From: Sulfitobacter sp. M05
GTDB lineage: Bacteria > Pseudomonadota > Alphaproteobacteria > Rhodobacterales > Rhodobacteraceae
Length of the DNA stretch: 64,000 nt
Direction of reading: 5' to 3'
NCBI RefSeq assembly: GCF_029285175.1
Contig: NZ_JABEDH010000001.1
Coordinates: forward strand, 372,001-436,000
The first letter of the stretch is position 1. Each line of letters opens with the position of its first letter. The notes under the pieces are model-generated. The model had not been told where the DNA came from and ran no database searches. It saw only the letters and a list, made by a program, of their open reading frames with translations. The position numbers were made by a program, and so were the translations under genes. This document shows positions 52,327 to 62,039 of the stretch, in pieces.

Positions 52327-53714
52327 CTGGCGGCGATCCGTTGTACCGTTTGCGCAATCGTCGCCAGTTCCCCGTCCCAGACCGTGCGCATGTCCAGCAT
52401 CACCTGATCCTGTTCGATCCGGCCAATCACTGGTGTTTCGTGCTGTCGCAAGGCCGCGGCCAGCTTTTCCGCAGATAATCCGTGCAGGCGCAGTGAGACG
52501 GCAAAACTGGCCAGCGCCTGATCCGGCAGGCTGCCCCCGCCGACATAAGCCGCAGTTTCATGCACCGCGACCCGTGCCCCATCAATGCTGCCAAGGGATT
52601 GCTCTAACGCCCTTGCGCGGGTCTCGATCTGGTCCAGCGGGGCCGACAACATTTGCAAGACAGGGACCGAGGTTAGCGGGTCATGCGGCGGACGGTACAG
52701 GCGCAAGGTTGCCTCAAGCGCGGCCAGCGACAGCTTGTCCACACGCAAAGCCCGCATCAAAGGGTGCCCCTTGAGTTGCGCAACTATATCAGAACGTCCG
52801 GCAATGATCCCGGCTTGTGGGCCCCCCAGCAGCTTGTCGCCAGAGAACATCACCAGATTGACGCCCGCCTTAAGGATATCCGCCACCACGGGTTCGTCCG
52901 GCAGACCGTAGGGGGACAGATCAATCAACACACCGCTACCAAGGTCTTCGATCAGGATCACGTCACGCTCTTTCGCCAGTCTGGCAAGGTCACGCCGCTC
53001 GGGGGCAGCGGTAAAACCCACGATCTTGAAATTGCTGGTATGGCTTTTCAGCAGGACAGCGGTGTCGCCGTCGATCGCATTGGCGTAATCATCTACCCTT
53101 GTTTTATTAGTGGTGCCCACCTCGCGCAGGGTTGCCCCGCTTTGTGCAATCACATCGGGCAGGCGGAAGGATCCGCCGATCTCGATCAACTCGCCGCGCG
53201 ATGCAACCACACTGCGCCCGCCCGCTGTGGCCATCAGGCCAAGCAACACCGCAGCGGCACAGTTGTTAACGACCACCGCGGCCTCTGCGCCTGTCAATTC
53301 GCAAATCAGCGTTTCCACATGGGCATGGCGTGAACCGCGTTTGCCTGTCTCAAGGTCCAGCTCAAGGTTTGACGGGGTCGCGCCAACCGCCTGCATCGCT
53401 GCTACCGCTTGCGGGGCCATGCGCGCGCGGCCCAGATTGGTGTGGATCAGGATGCCGGTGGCATTAATGACCGGGTGCAGCGAAGAGGATCGTTCGGCCT
53501 CTATCTGCGCTGACAGGTGTGCTGCAAAACCGGCGCTGGCAAAATCGGGAAAGGTGACCGTGTGGCCCGCCAGCAGACCCGCACGCAAATCCGCAATGAC
53601 CCCGCGCAAGGCTGTGACGGTTTCCTCGTGGCTATAGCGCGCCATCACCTCGGAAATGGCAGGCTGTTCCAGAAGGGTCTGAATTTGCGGCAGCTTGGAA
53701 AGGTCTTTTTGCAT
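52323..53714 (-). CDS. selA: L-seryl-tRNA(Sec) selenium transferase SelA
   Basis: 463 residues, standard length. A PLP enzyme of the aspartate-aminotransferase fold: 'LPQIQTLLEQPAISEVMARY' start, 'NATGILIHTNLGRARM', 'HAHVETLICELTGAEAAVVVNNCAAAVLL', and the PLP Lys in 'MFSGDKLLGGPQAGIIAG'. It converts Ser-tRNA-Sec to Sec-tRNA-Sec with selenophosphate. It heads selA-selB-tRNA-Sec. selD (selenophosphate synthetase) is not in the window and must be elsewhere for the system to work. Confidence 0.97.
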   Translation of the reverse strand: MQKDLSKLPQIQTLLEQPAISEVMARYSHEETVTALRGVIADLRAGLLAGHTVTFPDFASAGFAAHLSAQIEAERSSSLHPVINATGILIHTNLGRARMAPQAVAAMQAVGATPSNLELDLETGKRGSRHAHVETLICELTGAEAAVVVNNCAAAVLLGLMATAGGRSVVASRGELIEIGGSFRLPDVIAQSGATLREVGTTNKTRVDDYANAIDGDTAVLLKSHTSNFKIVGFTAAPERRDLARLAKERDVILIEDLGSGVLIDLSPYGLPDEPVVADILKAGVNLVMFSGDKLLGGPQAGIIAGRSDIVAQLKGHPLMRALRVDKLSLAALEATLRLYRPPHDPLTSVPVLQMLSAPLDQIETRARALEQSLGSIDGARVAVHETAAYVGGGSLPDQALASFAVSLRLHGLSAEKLAAALRQHETPVIGRIEQDQVMLDMRTVWDGELATIAQTVQRIAAR

Positions 53715-53775
53715 AGCCCATCTTTATATGGGCACCGCCGGCGTGCAACCGAAAGGGACGGGCCCGCGCGCGGCG

Positions 53776-54771
53776 TCACATGGCAAGTTCTTTCCAGCGG
53801 TGGCAGGCGACATTGTGTTCGGGGCCGGCAGTTTCCAGCAGCGGCTCCTCAACCCGACAACGATCAATCGCCATAGGACAGCGGGTCTGGAATTTGCATC
53901 CCGGGGGCGGGTTGGTCGGCGAGGGGATTTCACCCTCAAGCTTCTGTGCCTTGCCTCGATCATCTGGATCCAGTGACGGGATCGCCGACAGCAGGGCTTG
54001 GGTATAGGGATGGCGTGGGGCGGAAAACAGCGCGCGTGTGGGGGCGGTCTCTACCAAGCGGCCCAGATACATCACCGCCACATGGTCACAGACATGGGCA
54101 ACGACGCTCAGATCGTGACTGATGAACAGAAAGGTCAGGCCCATGTCCTGCTGGATCGCCTTGAGCAGGTTCAGCACGTCGGCCTGAATCGACACGTCAA
54201 GGGCGGCAACACTTTCGTCCGCCACGATGAATTTTGGTGCCGAAACAAGGGCGCGGGCAATCGAAATCCGCTGGCGCTGGCCACCGGAAAACGCATGTGG
54301 AAAACGGCGCAGGTGTTCCACGTTCAGGCGGCATTTGGCGGCAATTTCACGGACACGCTCATCGGTTTCCGCACGTGTTTTGGTCAGCCCCATCACCTCA
54401 AGCGGTTCGGCAATGATATCGCGCACAGTCATGCGCGGGCTGAGCGCAGCGTAGGGGTCCTGAAAGATCAGTTGCGCCCGCGACCGGTAATCCTTCAGCT
54501 CTTTCTTGCCGAGGTTTTTCAGGGAATAGGCGACCTCGCCATCGTCAAACAACACATCGCCTTTGGAAATCGGTGCGGCGCGCAGCATGGCACGGCCCAA
54601 GGTGGTCTTGCCCGAACCGGATTCCCCGACAAGGCCAAAGAAACTGCCCGGGGCCACTTCGATGCTGACGTTTTCAACCGCCCCGACATAGGGTTTGGGC
54701 CCGATAAGCCCGCCGCGCAGCGGGTAATGCACAGATAGGTTCTGCGCCGTGATCAGGGGGTTGTCACTCAT
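53776..54771 (-). CDS. Oligopeptide-type ABC transporter ATP-binding protein (OppF type)
   Basis: 331 residues. Walker A 'GESGSGKTT' at ~49-57, signature 'FSGGQRQRISIARAL', Walker B 'FIVADESVAALDVS' and the C-terminal 'GCKFQTRCPMAIDRC' cysteine motif. Note DES rather than the usual DEP in Walker B. It overlaps the OppD-type gene by 4 bp and is last in a five-gene operon. Confidence 0.94.
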   Translation of the reverse strand: MSDNPLITAQNLSVHYPLRGGLIGPKPYVGAVENVSIEVAPGSFFGLVGESGSGKTTLGRAMLRAAPISKGDVLFDDGEVAYSLKNLGKKELKDYRSRAQLIFQDPYAALSPRMTVRDIIAEPLEVMGLTKTRAETDERVREIAAKCRLNVEHLRRFPHAFSGGQRQRISIARALVSAPKFIVADESVAALDVSIQADVLNLLKAIQQDMGLTFLFISHDLSVVAHVCDHVAVMYLGRLVETAPTRALFSAPRHPYTQALLSAIPSLDPDDRGKAQKLEGEIPSPTNPPPGCKFQTRCPMAIDRCRVEEPLLETAGPEHNVACHRWKELAM

Positions 54772-55769
54772 GCGCCGCCCCCTTGTGGATCATGCAAATG
54801 GCAGGCGGCAGCGTGGTCAGTGTCAACTTGGCTGAACCTTGGCGCCTCGGCTGAACAGCGTGGGCCCAGCACCTCCTGACAGCGGGTGTTGTAGACACAG
54901 CCAGAAGGGCGTTCGAGCGGCGAAGGGATATCTCCGGGGATTGGCGTCAGCGGCGCATCAATGTCATCCAGTGTCGGCAGGGCGGCCAGCAAGCCACGGG
55001 TATAGGGATGGGCGGGGCGACGGATCACATCGCGCACCGTGCCTTGTTCGACCAGTTTGCCCAGATACATCACCGCCACTTTATCCGCGGTCTGCGCGAT
55101 CACCCCAAGGTCGTGGGTGATAAAGATAATGCCCATGCCAAATTCGCTGACAAGGTCTTTCATCAGGTCGATGACCTGCGCCTGAATGGTGACATCCAGC
55201 GCTGTTGTCGGTTCATCGGCAATCAGCAACCTCGGTTTGGTGGACAGAGCCATGGCGATCATCGCGCGTTGCCGCATACCGCCCGAAAGTTCAAAGGCAT
55301 ATTGCCCGAAACGTGTGGACGGATCTGAAATGCCGACACGATCCAACATTTCGACGGATACTTCTTTGGCTTGCGCCTTGGAGAAATTGGTGTGGATCAT
55401 CAGCTGTTCGACCATTTGTTCCCCGATCGAAATCGCGGGCGCAAAGCTTGCCATTGGCTCTTGAAAAATCAGCGAAATTGCCCCGCCGCGCACTATCTTC
55501 ATCTCGGTGTCGTTTTGCAGCGACATCACATCGATTGGCCCGTCATCCAGATGCAGGGTGATTTTGGTATCCGGCCCATAGACCGCATTGCGCGGGTTCA
55601 GCTTCATCAGCGATTTCGCGGTCACGGATTTGCCCGACCCGGACTCCCCGACCAACCCCATCACCTCACCGGCTTCAAGGCTGAAAGATACATTGTCCAC
55701 CGCGGTGATGCGCCCTTCGTCGGTATCAAATTGCAGGGTCAGGTTCTCAACATCAATCAAGCGGCTCAT
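54768..55769 (-). CDS. Oligopeptide-type ABC transporter ATP-binding protein (OppD type)
   Basis: 333 residues. Walker A 'GESGSGKSV' at ~41-49, signature 'LSGGMRQRAMIAMAL', Walker B '[14 protein letters not shown]' and C-terminal 'GCVYNTRCQEV'. Segment 'GPIDVMSLQNDTEMKIVRGG' is an insertion relative to short Opp ATPases. It overlaps both neighbouring genes by 4 bp. Confidence 0.94.
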   Translation of the reverse strand: MSRLIDVENLTLQFDTDEGRITAVDNVSFSLEAGEVMGLVGESGSGKSVTAKSLMKLNPRNAVYGPDTKITLHLDDGPIDVMSLQNDTEMKIVRGGAISLIFQEPMASFAPAISIGEQMVEQLMIHTNFSKAQAKEVSVEMLDRVGISDPSTRFGQYAFELSGGMRQRAMIAMALSTKPRLLIADEPTTALDVTIQAQVIDLMKDLVSEFGMGIIFITHDLGVIAQTADKVAVMYLGKLVEQGTVRDVIRRPAHPYTRGLLAALPTLDDIDAPLTPIPGDIPSPLERPSGCVYNTRCQEVLGPRCSAEAPRFSQVDTDHAAACHLHDPQGGGA

Positions 55770-56908
55770 TTCTTGGTGTCTCCGTAGGGGTCAGCAGCGT
55801 CGCGCAGCCCGTCGCCGACAAAAACAAAGGCCATCACAAGCACGATGAAGAAAATCACAGGAATGAAATACCATTGATAATTCAGCAGGACATCCGCGCT
55901 GGTCACGTTTTGCAGCATCACGCCGAGGGAGTTCACCGGGTCTTTGAGGCCCAGGCCGATAAAGCTAAGCGCGGTTTCGGACAGCACCATATAGGGAAAG
56001 GAAATCACCAGATCGACGATGATATAGCTGGTGAAACTGGGTAACAGGTGTTTGCGGATCACATGGCCTGACGACGCCCCGCAAAGCTGTGCGGCCAGCA
56101 CGTATTCCTGATTGCGTTCGGTCAGCAGATGCGTGCGTACCCGCCGGGCAAGGGTGGGCCAGCCGATGAAGCCTAGGATAACCGAGATGAAGAAGAACCT
56201 TTCCTCGGCGCTCCAGGTGTCTGGGATGAAGGCGGCCAGCGCCATAAATAACGGGATCGCGGGAATGGTGCGCACCGCGTCGGTCACCATTTGTATAAAG
56301 GAGTCGATCCAGCCGCCGTAAAATCCCGATATCCCGCCAATGATCAGTGCCAGCACAAAGGCAATCAACACGCCAATCGTCCCTACTGCCAGCGACGTGT
56401 TGATGGCATGAAAGGTGCGCGAAAAAATGTCCTTGCCGGTGGAATCCGTGCCAAACAGATGGATATAGCCCTCGTCCAACCCGAACAGATGCGTGTCAAA
56501 GGTCATGAAAAACAACTCGTATTCAGACCCTTCCACGAAGAACTGCACATATCGGCGTTCATCTGTATTGACCTTGGTCACCCAGCGGAAATTCGTCGCG
56601 ATAGAGCGTTCCCGCTCTACGGCATAAAGGAAGGGGCGCAGTGAACACCCGTTGTCATCGCAAAATTTCGGGACGGTCGGGGCACCATTCAGATAGTCCT
56701 TGTCGCGCCCTGCAATTGTCGGGTCATAGGGCGTCAGGAAAGGGGCAAAGATGCCCGATAGGATCAGGATCACTAAGACCCATGCCCCAACCATTGCGGC
56801 TTTTTGTTTCTTGAAACGCGCCCAGATCAGCTGTCCCTGACCCGCGGTGAAATAGGCGTCCTTGGCAGATTGGTCGACGGCAGCGTCGTAGATATTTGTC
56901 TCTGTCAT
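55766..56908 (-). CDS. ABC transporter permease (OppC type) with large periplasmic insertion
   Basis: 380 residues from ATG 56908, four bases after the upstream permease; an earlier in-frame ATG would overlap that gene. The N-terminal helix ('MVGAWVLVILILSGIFAPF') is followed by an insertion of ~90 residues ('CDDNGCSLRPFLYAVERERS... FVEGSEYELFFMTFDTHLFG') before 'FGTDSTGKDIFSR', larger than in standard OppC. Five helices and an EAA-like 'AAQLCGASSGHVIRKHLLPSF' complete it. The two Cys in CDDNGC may pair in the periplasm. Similar loops occur in YejE-like permeases. Confidence 0.9.
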   Translation of the reverse strand: MTETNIYDAAVDQSAKDAYFTAGQGQLIWARFKKQKAAMVGAWVLVILILSGIFAPFLTPYDPTIAGRDKDYLNGAPTVPKFCDDNGCSLRPFLYAVERERSIATNFRWVTKVNTDERRYVQFFVEGSEYELFFMTFDTHLFGLDEGYIHLFGTDSTGKDIFSRTFHAINTSLAVGTIGVLIAFVLALIIGGISGFYGGWIDSFIQMVTDAVRTIPAIPLFMALAAFIPDTWSAEERFFFISVILGFIGWPTLARRVRTHLLTERNQEYVLAAQLCGASSGHVIRKHLLPSFTSYIIVDLVISFPYMVLSETALSFIGLGLKDPVNSLGVMLQNVTSADVLLNYQWYFIPVIFFIVLVMAFVFVGDGLRDAADPYGDTKK

Positions 56909-56912
56909 CTCT

Positions 56913-57917
56913 TTATCCCAATATGCTGCGGCGGATGCGGGGGTCGACAAGGGCCAGCGTGATGTCGGTGATAAAATTGATGGCCACGATGCTGGCGGTC
57001 AGGAAAAAGATGATCGCGCCGGCCAACTGTTGGTCATTGGACCGCGCAAGGGCCTCGATCAACAGGGAACCCGCTTCGGTCAAGGTCAGGATCAGGGCAA
57101 CGATGGGCAGTTCATTGAAAATGCGGTTCAGATCAAATCCAAGCGAATTGATGATCGGGCTCAGCGCATGGCGGGCGGGATAGCGCAGCAACAGCCGCCG
57201 CCCCGAGACCCCGCGCGCGGCGGCGGCGGTGACATAAAGCTTGCTGATTTCATCCGACATCAGGGCGCGCACCGTCTGTATTGCAAAGGCGGTTGCTGAC
57301 CAGCCAAGGATAAACACCGGCAGCCAGACATGGCTGAGAAAATCCTTGATCCTGGGCCAGTCCCACGGAGCATCCCGAAACTCCGGCGAAAACAGACCGG
57401 TCAGGCTGTTGCCAAAGAACACCGTTGAAAACAGCATGATCATCAGCGCCAGCAGAAAGTTCGGCAGCGCGAGGCCAAGATAGCTGACCAGCCGCAGGCC
57501 ATTGTTCAGAAACGGATTGCGCGATGTGGCGGCGATGATGCCGACCGGGATCGCGATGAGATAGGCAAGAAGCAGGGAGCCAAGGCAGATGCCAATGCTC
57601 AACCATACTTTCTGGCCCAACAATTGGTTGATGTTCAGGCGCAGGATACAACTGTCGCCAAACTCGCCCTGAAAGGCCCCGAAGATCCATTTCACCCAGC
57701 GTTCAAAAAACGGGCGGTCAAGGCCAAGGCGGATGCGTTCGGCTTCGATATCGGCAACGGAAATCTGCGCACCCTGCGAGTTCTTAAAGGCAAGGTAGCG
57801 TTCGGCGCAATCGCCGGGCACCAGCTCCATCAGTGAAAATACGATAAAGGAAACAAGGCAAAGCGTGAAAAAGGCAAGGACCGCGCGAATGCCGGCAAAT
57901 CTTAGAAACTGAACCAT
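56913..57917 (-). CDS. ABC transporter permease (OppB type)
   Basis: 334 residues from ATG 57917 (MVQFLRFAGIRAVLAFF); the 30 codons upstream read as leader. Six membrane helices and an OppB N-terminal part with a long periplasmic stretch ('ELVPGDCAERYLAFKNSQGAQISVADIEAERIRLGLDRPFFERW'). The EAA motif is in 'TAAAARGVSGRRLLLRYPARHAL'. It pairs with the OppC-type permease four bases downstream. Confidence 0.92.
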   Translation of the reverse strand: MVQFLRFAGIRAVLAFFTLCLVSFIVFSLMELVPGDCAERYLAFKNSQGAQISVADIEAERIRLGLDRPFFERWVKWIFGAFQGEFGDSCILRLNINQLLGQKVWLSIGICLGSLLLAYLIAIPVGIIAATSRNPFLNNGLRLVSYLGLALPNFLLALMIMLFSTVFFGNSLTGLFSPEFRDAPWDWPRIKDFLSHVWLPVFILGWSATAFAIQTVRALMSDEISKLYVTAAAARGVSGRRLLLRYPARHALSPIINSLGFDLNRIFNELPIVALILTLTEAGSLLIEALARSNDQQLAGAIIFFLTASIVAINFITDITLALVDPRIRRSILG

Positions 57918-57942
57918 GCGTTCTGCGCCCCCCGCAGCAGAT

Positions 57943-58003
57943 GCGGCCCGTTTCGGGCCCGCTTTTTGTTGGTGTGTTGCGGGCCGGTAATCCAGCCCGC
58001 AAC
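57943..58003 (-). terminator. Two hairpins between binding-protein and permease genes
   Basis: Minus-strand order: GTTGCGGGC/GCCCGCAAC (57976-58003), then a spacer with AAAAA, then GCGGGCCCG/CGGGCCGC (57943-57962). They follow the binding-protein stop directly and recall the single strong hairpin in the same place of the first ABC operon (39730-39763). Likely role: mRNA stability or partial termination. Confidence 0.65.
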
Positions 58004-58026
58004 GCATTCGTCACGCGCAGCGGCGT

Positions 58027-60066
58027 TTATTCGTCCAAGAACCACTGGGCCGGACGGTAAGGATAGGTCCGGTAATAGGCGTAAGACGCGGTTTTGAACT
58101 GTGGTACGTTCTTGAGGGCCGCATTGCGGTAGATCGGCTTTTGCTCTTTTACCGTGCCGATGAACAACAGATTGCTGGTCATGGTTTCGACCAGCTTCTG
58201 ACCGGCGGCGTCGGATTCGGGTGTGCCGACCTGTGCCGCCTGAAACACCTTGATGTCATCCATCATCTGCTTGGCATAGGCTGGTGGCTCAACACCGGAT
58301 GCACCGTTGCTGTCGACCCATTCCCCCCAAAGCATCGCGGTGCGCATGTTGAAGTAGTTGTCATAGGGCGGGATAAAGATTTCACCGTTGCCCAGAACAA
58401 CCGCCAGTGGTACGGATTTTTCCCACAGGGTTACGTCCAGCTGGTTTGAGGATTGCGACGAACGGTATTCATCTGATGTTACCTCTTTCACCGTGTTGTT
58501 GATGCCCACGTCGCGCCATGTCTGACCAACCAGTTCAACGATCTTGATCGAGATGCCCTGCGTGGCAACTTGCAGGTTCAGGACCAGCGGATCACCGTTT
58601 GGCAATTCGCGCATACCGTCGCCGTCTTTGTCGACAACGCCGATTTCATCCAACAGGGATTTCGCCAGCTCTGGATCATATTGTGCGAAATGCTGTTCCC
58701 ATTTGGGATCTACAAAATCAGGGGTGGGTGAAAAGCCGACATATTGCTGGGGGGTGCCCAGGCCAAACATCGCAACCTCGTTGATTTCATCGCGGTTCAT
58801 CGCAACCGACATTGCCTGACGGAACTTCAGATCACCAAAAACCTTACGTTTCTCAAGGTCTTCCGAGGTTACGTTAAAGGCGAAGGTCGGCATAGTGATG
58901 TCGGGTTTCAGATCAACAACAAAGCCGGCCTTTTCCTGATTTTCCATCAAAAGCGGCACATAGTCGATCTGCAAAGCCTGTGCCTTGTAGTCCACTTCAC
59001 CGTTGACCAGTTTCAGCAGGCGCACTTCGCTTTCGCCAACGAAAATCTCGTCCATCTCGTTGATATAGGGCAGCTGGTTCCCTGCGGTGTCGACCTTGAA
59101 GTAATAGGGGTTGGCGACAAATGTGCGCCCCTCGGTGGTCTCGGAGGTGACGATGTGGCTTTCCAGAGTTGGTGCCGCGTCAAGGGGTAAGTCGCCAACC
59201 TTGTCAGGATGGGCCAGCATCGGGGTTGGCGTATCCATCCAGTCAGAGCTGCCGTAATAGGCTTTGACCAGCGCATAGCCGTCTTCAAAACCCAGTGACT
59301 GTGCAAGGGTGTCTGCATCAGGGTTGATGGCGGGGTGGTATTGGCCAATGAAGTGTTTGGGCTGGAAGCCTTGGGCATAGTGGTTTGCAAAATGTGCAAG
59401 GAAGCCGGGCTTGGGCACAGGCATGTTGAACCGCACGGTCAGCGGGTCAATCACGTCAACCGTCATCGGTTCACCGCCCGCCAGAACGTAATCCTTGGGG
59501 CTTTCGATGACCTTGGGGTCCAACGCAAGGTTTTCATACCAGAATTCAACATCTTCAGCAGTGAAGGGCTGGCCATCGGACCATTTATGCCCTTCGCGCA
59601 GCACAAAGGTCAGCTGTGTGAAGTCGTCATTCCATGACCAGCTTTTGGCGACATTCGGCACGATGGTGGTCAGATCGTCCGCATAGCGCACGAGGTTTAC
59701 ATGGCGCACCGACATAAAGTCGGAGGTGCCGGCCTCTGTGGCATTGGACAGGGCATTGAACATGCCACCGTACTTGCCAATCATCTCGTAAGGGGCAACA
59801 ACCAGCGGTTCACTGGGCAGACGATCCGCCAGGGCGGGCATCTCGGGATTGCCACGGATTTTGGCATTCATCGCGGCGATGTCGGGGTTTTGCGACATTT
59901 CCATCGTGCAATTGGCAGCACTCTGGAACTCGGCCAGCTCGTATTGCTGTGGGAATGCGCCAGCGGCAACGCCCATCGGGTCTGCCACGGTGACAGCCGG
60001 ACAAGAGGCCATCGCAGTGCCCCCCATCGCCATCAAAGCCGCGCTGGATAAAAGTATCTTCCTCAT
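58027..60066 (-). CDS. Large ABC transporter substrate-binding protein (SBP family 5)
   Basis: 679 residues from ATG 60066, preceded by AAGGAGA; ~170 longer than ordinary DppA proteins. A signal peptide ('ILLSSAALMAMGGTAMA|SCPAV') precedes the mature protein; the Cys after the cut is not in a normal lipobox. SBP5 features: 'LTFVLREGHKWSDGQPFTAEDVEFWYENL', 'LKFRQAMSVAMNRDEINEVAMF', 'FSPTPDFVDPKWEQHFAQYDPELAKSLLDEIG'. Long members of this family bind oligosaccharides or large peptides. The ~290 bp upstream to the sulfatase gene carry no gene and must hold the operon promoter. Confidence 0.9.
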   Translation of the reverse strand: MRKILLSSAALMAMGGTAMASCPAVTVADPMGVAAGAFPQQYELAEFQSAANCTMEMSQNPDIAAMNAKIRGNPEMPALADRLPSEPLVVAPYEMIGKYGGMFNALSNATEAGTSDFMSVRHVNLVRYADDLTTIVPNVAKSWSWNDDFTQLTFVLREGHKWSDGQPFTAEDVEFWYENLALDPKVIESPKDYVLAGGEPMTVDVIDPLTVRFNMPVPKPGFLAHFANHYAQGFQPKHFIGQYHPAINPDADTLAQSLGFEDGYALVKAYYGSSDWMDTPTPMLAHPDKVGDLPLDAAPTLESHIVTSETTEGRTFVANPYYFKVDTAGNQLPYINEMDEIFVGESEVRLLKLVNGEVDYKAQALQIDYVPLLMENQEKAGFVVDLKPDITMPTFAFNVTSEDLEKRKVFGDLKFRQAMSVAMNRDEINEVAMFGLGTPQQYVGFSPTPDFVDPKWEQHFAQYDPELAKSLLDEIGVVDKDGDGMRELPNGDPLVLNLQVATQGISIKIVELVGQTWRDVGINNTVKEVTSDEYRSSQSSNQLDVTLWEKSVPLAVVLGNGEIFIPPYDNYFNMRTAMLWGEWVDSNGASGVEPPAYAKQMMDDIKVFQAAQVGTPESDAAGQKLVETMTSNLLFIGTVKEQKPIYRNAALKNVPQFKTASYAYYRTYPYRPAQWFLDE

Positions 60067-60360
60067 CGGTGTCTCCTTGTTGGACATCACGCTGTGCGCG
60101 TGACTGGGTCTTTGGGCTTTGTGCCCTTGTGCATCATCCTCCGAAACGGGGATGGCAGGATGGAGCTAACGGGGAGGTGTAATGGTTTTGTGACGTAAAT
60201 TTCACGGTCAGACCGCCGCTTGAACGCGGGACGTGCCGCATCGCAAATGCAGTCATTGCGGCTAAGACACCCGTTGCCAGATGTTCGCGCAAAGTGTGAT
60301 ATGAATTTCCCCAGTAGATGGAAACAGTAGTTAATATTATCAGAATGAAGTCAACGGATT

Positions 60361-61914
60361 CTATTTTTCACGTGATTTGCGGGGGTGCCGGGGCAGGATT
60401 TGGGGACCATCCGGTGTGATACTATGCAGGGCCAGGGTCTGATCCGCATTTCTCATTCGATGGCGAAGCATCTTGCGGCCAAGGCGGTTCAACTCGGTTT
60501 GATAGGTGGGATGGCTGGCGACATTGCGCGCTTCGCCGTCGCCCTCATGGTCATAAAGGATCGGTGGCAGGTCGGCGGCAAACTCAACCAGCGTGAACCG
60601 GTCTTCTCTTAGAATGCACAGGGATGAATCGACGGGGCCTGTCTTCAGAGAGCGTTCCCAGAGGGTTGGCGACAGAGGTTCTGAAAAGTCCAGTTCCGAG
60701 AAAGACGCGTCGCGCCAGTCTTCGGGGACATCACCCGCCAGCAGCGACAACAAAGACCGGCCATCCATTGAATTGGGCACCTCCTGACCAACCCAGTCAA
60801 GGATCGTGGGGGTGATGTCGATGGTCTCTACCGGCTGCTTCACCACCGCACCGGCGCGGGCGGCGTTATCCGGCTGGCGGATAATCAGGGGCGTGTGAAA
60901 CGCCGCATCATGTACGGTGAACTTGCTCCAGCTATGGTGATCCCCCAGCATTTCCCCATGATCCGCCGTTACGATCAGCAGGGTGTCGTCATATTGTCCG
61001 CTGTCCTTGAGGAACTGCACAACCCGTCCGATGTGGTGGTCCACTTCGGTGATTAACCCCAGATAAAGCGCCCGCAGCGTCTGGATATTCGTGTCCGTTG
61101 TCGCCAGACCGTCAAAGCCGACAACATTTCCTGCTGGGGTTTTCGCGGCAATTGTCGGACCAAAGAACGGATGGTTTGCTGTTTCCTCTTCCGGTGTTGC
61201 CAGCCGCGTTGGCAGGGGCAGGGTGTCGGGATCATACATGTCGTTATAGGGCGCGGGGGCGACAAGCGGCGGGTGCGGCCTGATATAGGTCAGATGTGCA
61301 AACCAGCTGGCCGCGCTGTAGGCGGGCATCACCTCAAGAAAGCGGTTGGTCAGAAAGGCGGTGTCGCTGTCCTCGGCCCGATATAGTGCGGGGTCATTGG
61401 TGCGGGGGCTGCGTCCTTCGGGGGCCACAGGTTTATAGACCTCCGCATAGGTGTCAAAATCATAGCCTTGATTGATCAGGTGCGAGCGCCAGGGAAATGA
61501 CATCTCAAAACGCATTTCGACCACTTCGTGAAAGCCGTTCATCGGGTATTCATAGCTGCGCAGAGCCGGGTCATCAGGGTGATAAGCACGCGGGTCTTGC
61601 GCCGTGTCTGTATAGCCGAACAGCATCGGCAGGTAACCGGCCTTGCGCATTTGGGTCGCCACATTGAGGGTGTCATGGCGTAGTGGTGTGCCATTGCGCA
61701 CTGACCGGTGGTTCATCGCATATTGCCCGGTCAGCAGGGATGCCCGCGACGGGCCGCAGGGGTTCACCACGGAAAAATGCCGTGTGAAGGTAACAGCGTC
61801 TGCCATCAGTGCCGTTAGATTTGGCGTTTGTACGTGATCCGCGAGCGCACCAAAGATGCAATCGGCCCGCAGTTGGTCAATGACAATGAACAAGACGTTC
61901 TTGGCGCGGGACAT
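60361..61914 (-). CDS. Sulfatase-superfamily hydrolase, phosphonate monoester hydrolase-like
   Basis: 517 residues. The N-terminus 'KNVLFIVIDQLRADCIFG' supplies a metal Asp (Asp13), and 'NPCGPSRASLLTGQYAMNHRSV' holds Cys53 in the C-x-P-S-R signature that is converted to formylglycine. 'YIRPHPPLVAPAPYNDMY', 'GLITEVDHHIGRVVQFLKDSGQYDDTLLIVTADHGEMLGDHH' and 'ESIDITPTILDW'-type segments match rhizobial phosphonate monoester hydrolase/phosphodiesterase more closely than arylsulfatase, as I recall that sequence. No signal peptide. It lies upstream of the long-SBP ABC operon on the same strand and may process its import. A maturase is not in view. Confidence 0.85.
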   Translation of the reverse strand: MSRAKNVLFIVIDQLRADCIFGALADHVQTPNLTALMADAVTFTRHFSVVNPCGPSRASLLTGQYAMNHRSVRNGTPLRHDTLNVATQMRKAGYLPMLFGYTDTAQDPRAYHPDDPALRSYEYPMNGFHEVVEMRFEMSFPWRSHLINQGYDFDTYAEVYKPVAPEGRSPRTNDPALYRAEDSDTAFLTNRFLEVMPAYSAASWFAHLTYIRPHPPLVAPAPYNDMYDPDTLPLPTRLATPEEETANHPFFGPTIAAKTPAGNVVGFDGLATTDTNIQTLRALYLGLITEVDHHIGRVVQFLKDSGQYDDTLLIVTADHGEMLGDHHSWSKFTVHDAAFHTPLIIRQPDNAARAGAVVKQPVETIDITPTILDWVGQEVPNSMDGRSLLSLLAGDVPEDWRDASFSELDFSEPLSPTLWERSLKTGPVDSSLCILREDRFTLVEFAADLPPILYDHEGDGEARNVASHPTYQTELNRLGRKMLRHRMRNADQTLALHSITPDGPQILPRHPRKSREK

Positions 61915-62039
61915 GGGGCGAATCCTTTCAGACGACAGGGTTTCAGGTAACGCCCAAAACAGGGGTTCTGAAAAGGGCCATGTCGATAAACCCGCCCCGC
62001 TATACAGATGGCGCGATGACGAAACCGGACAATCGGCCT

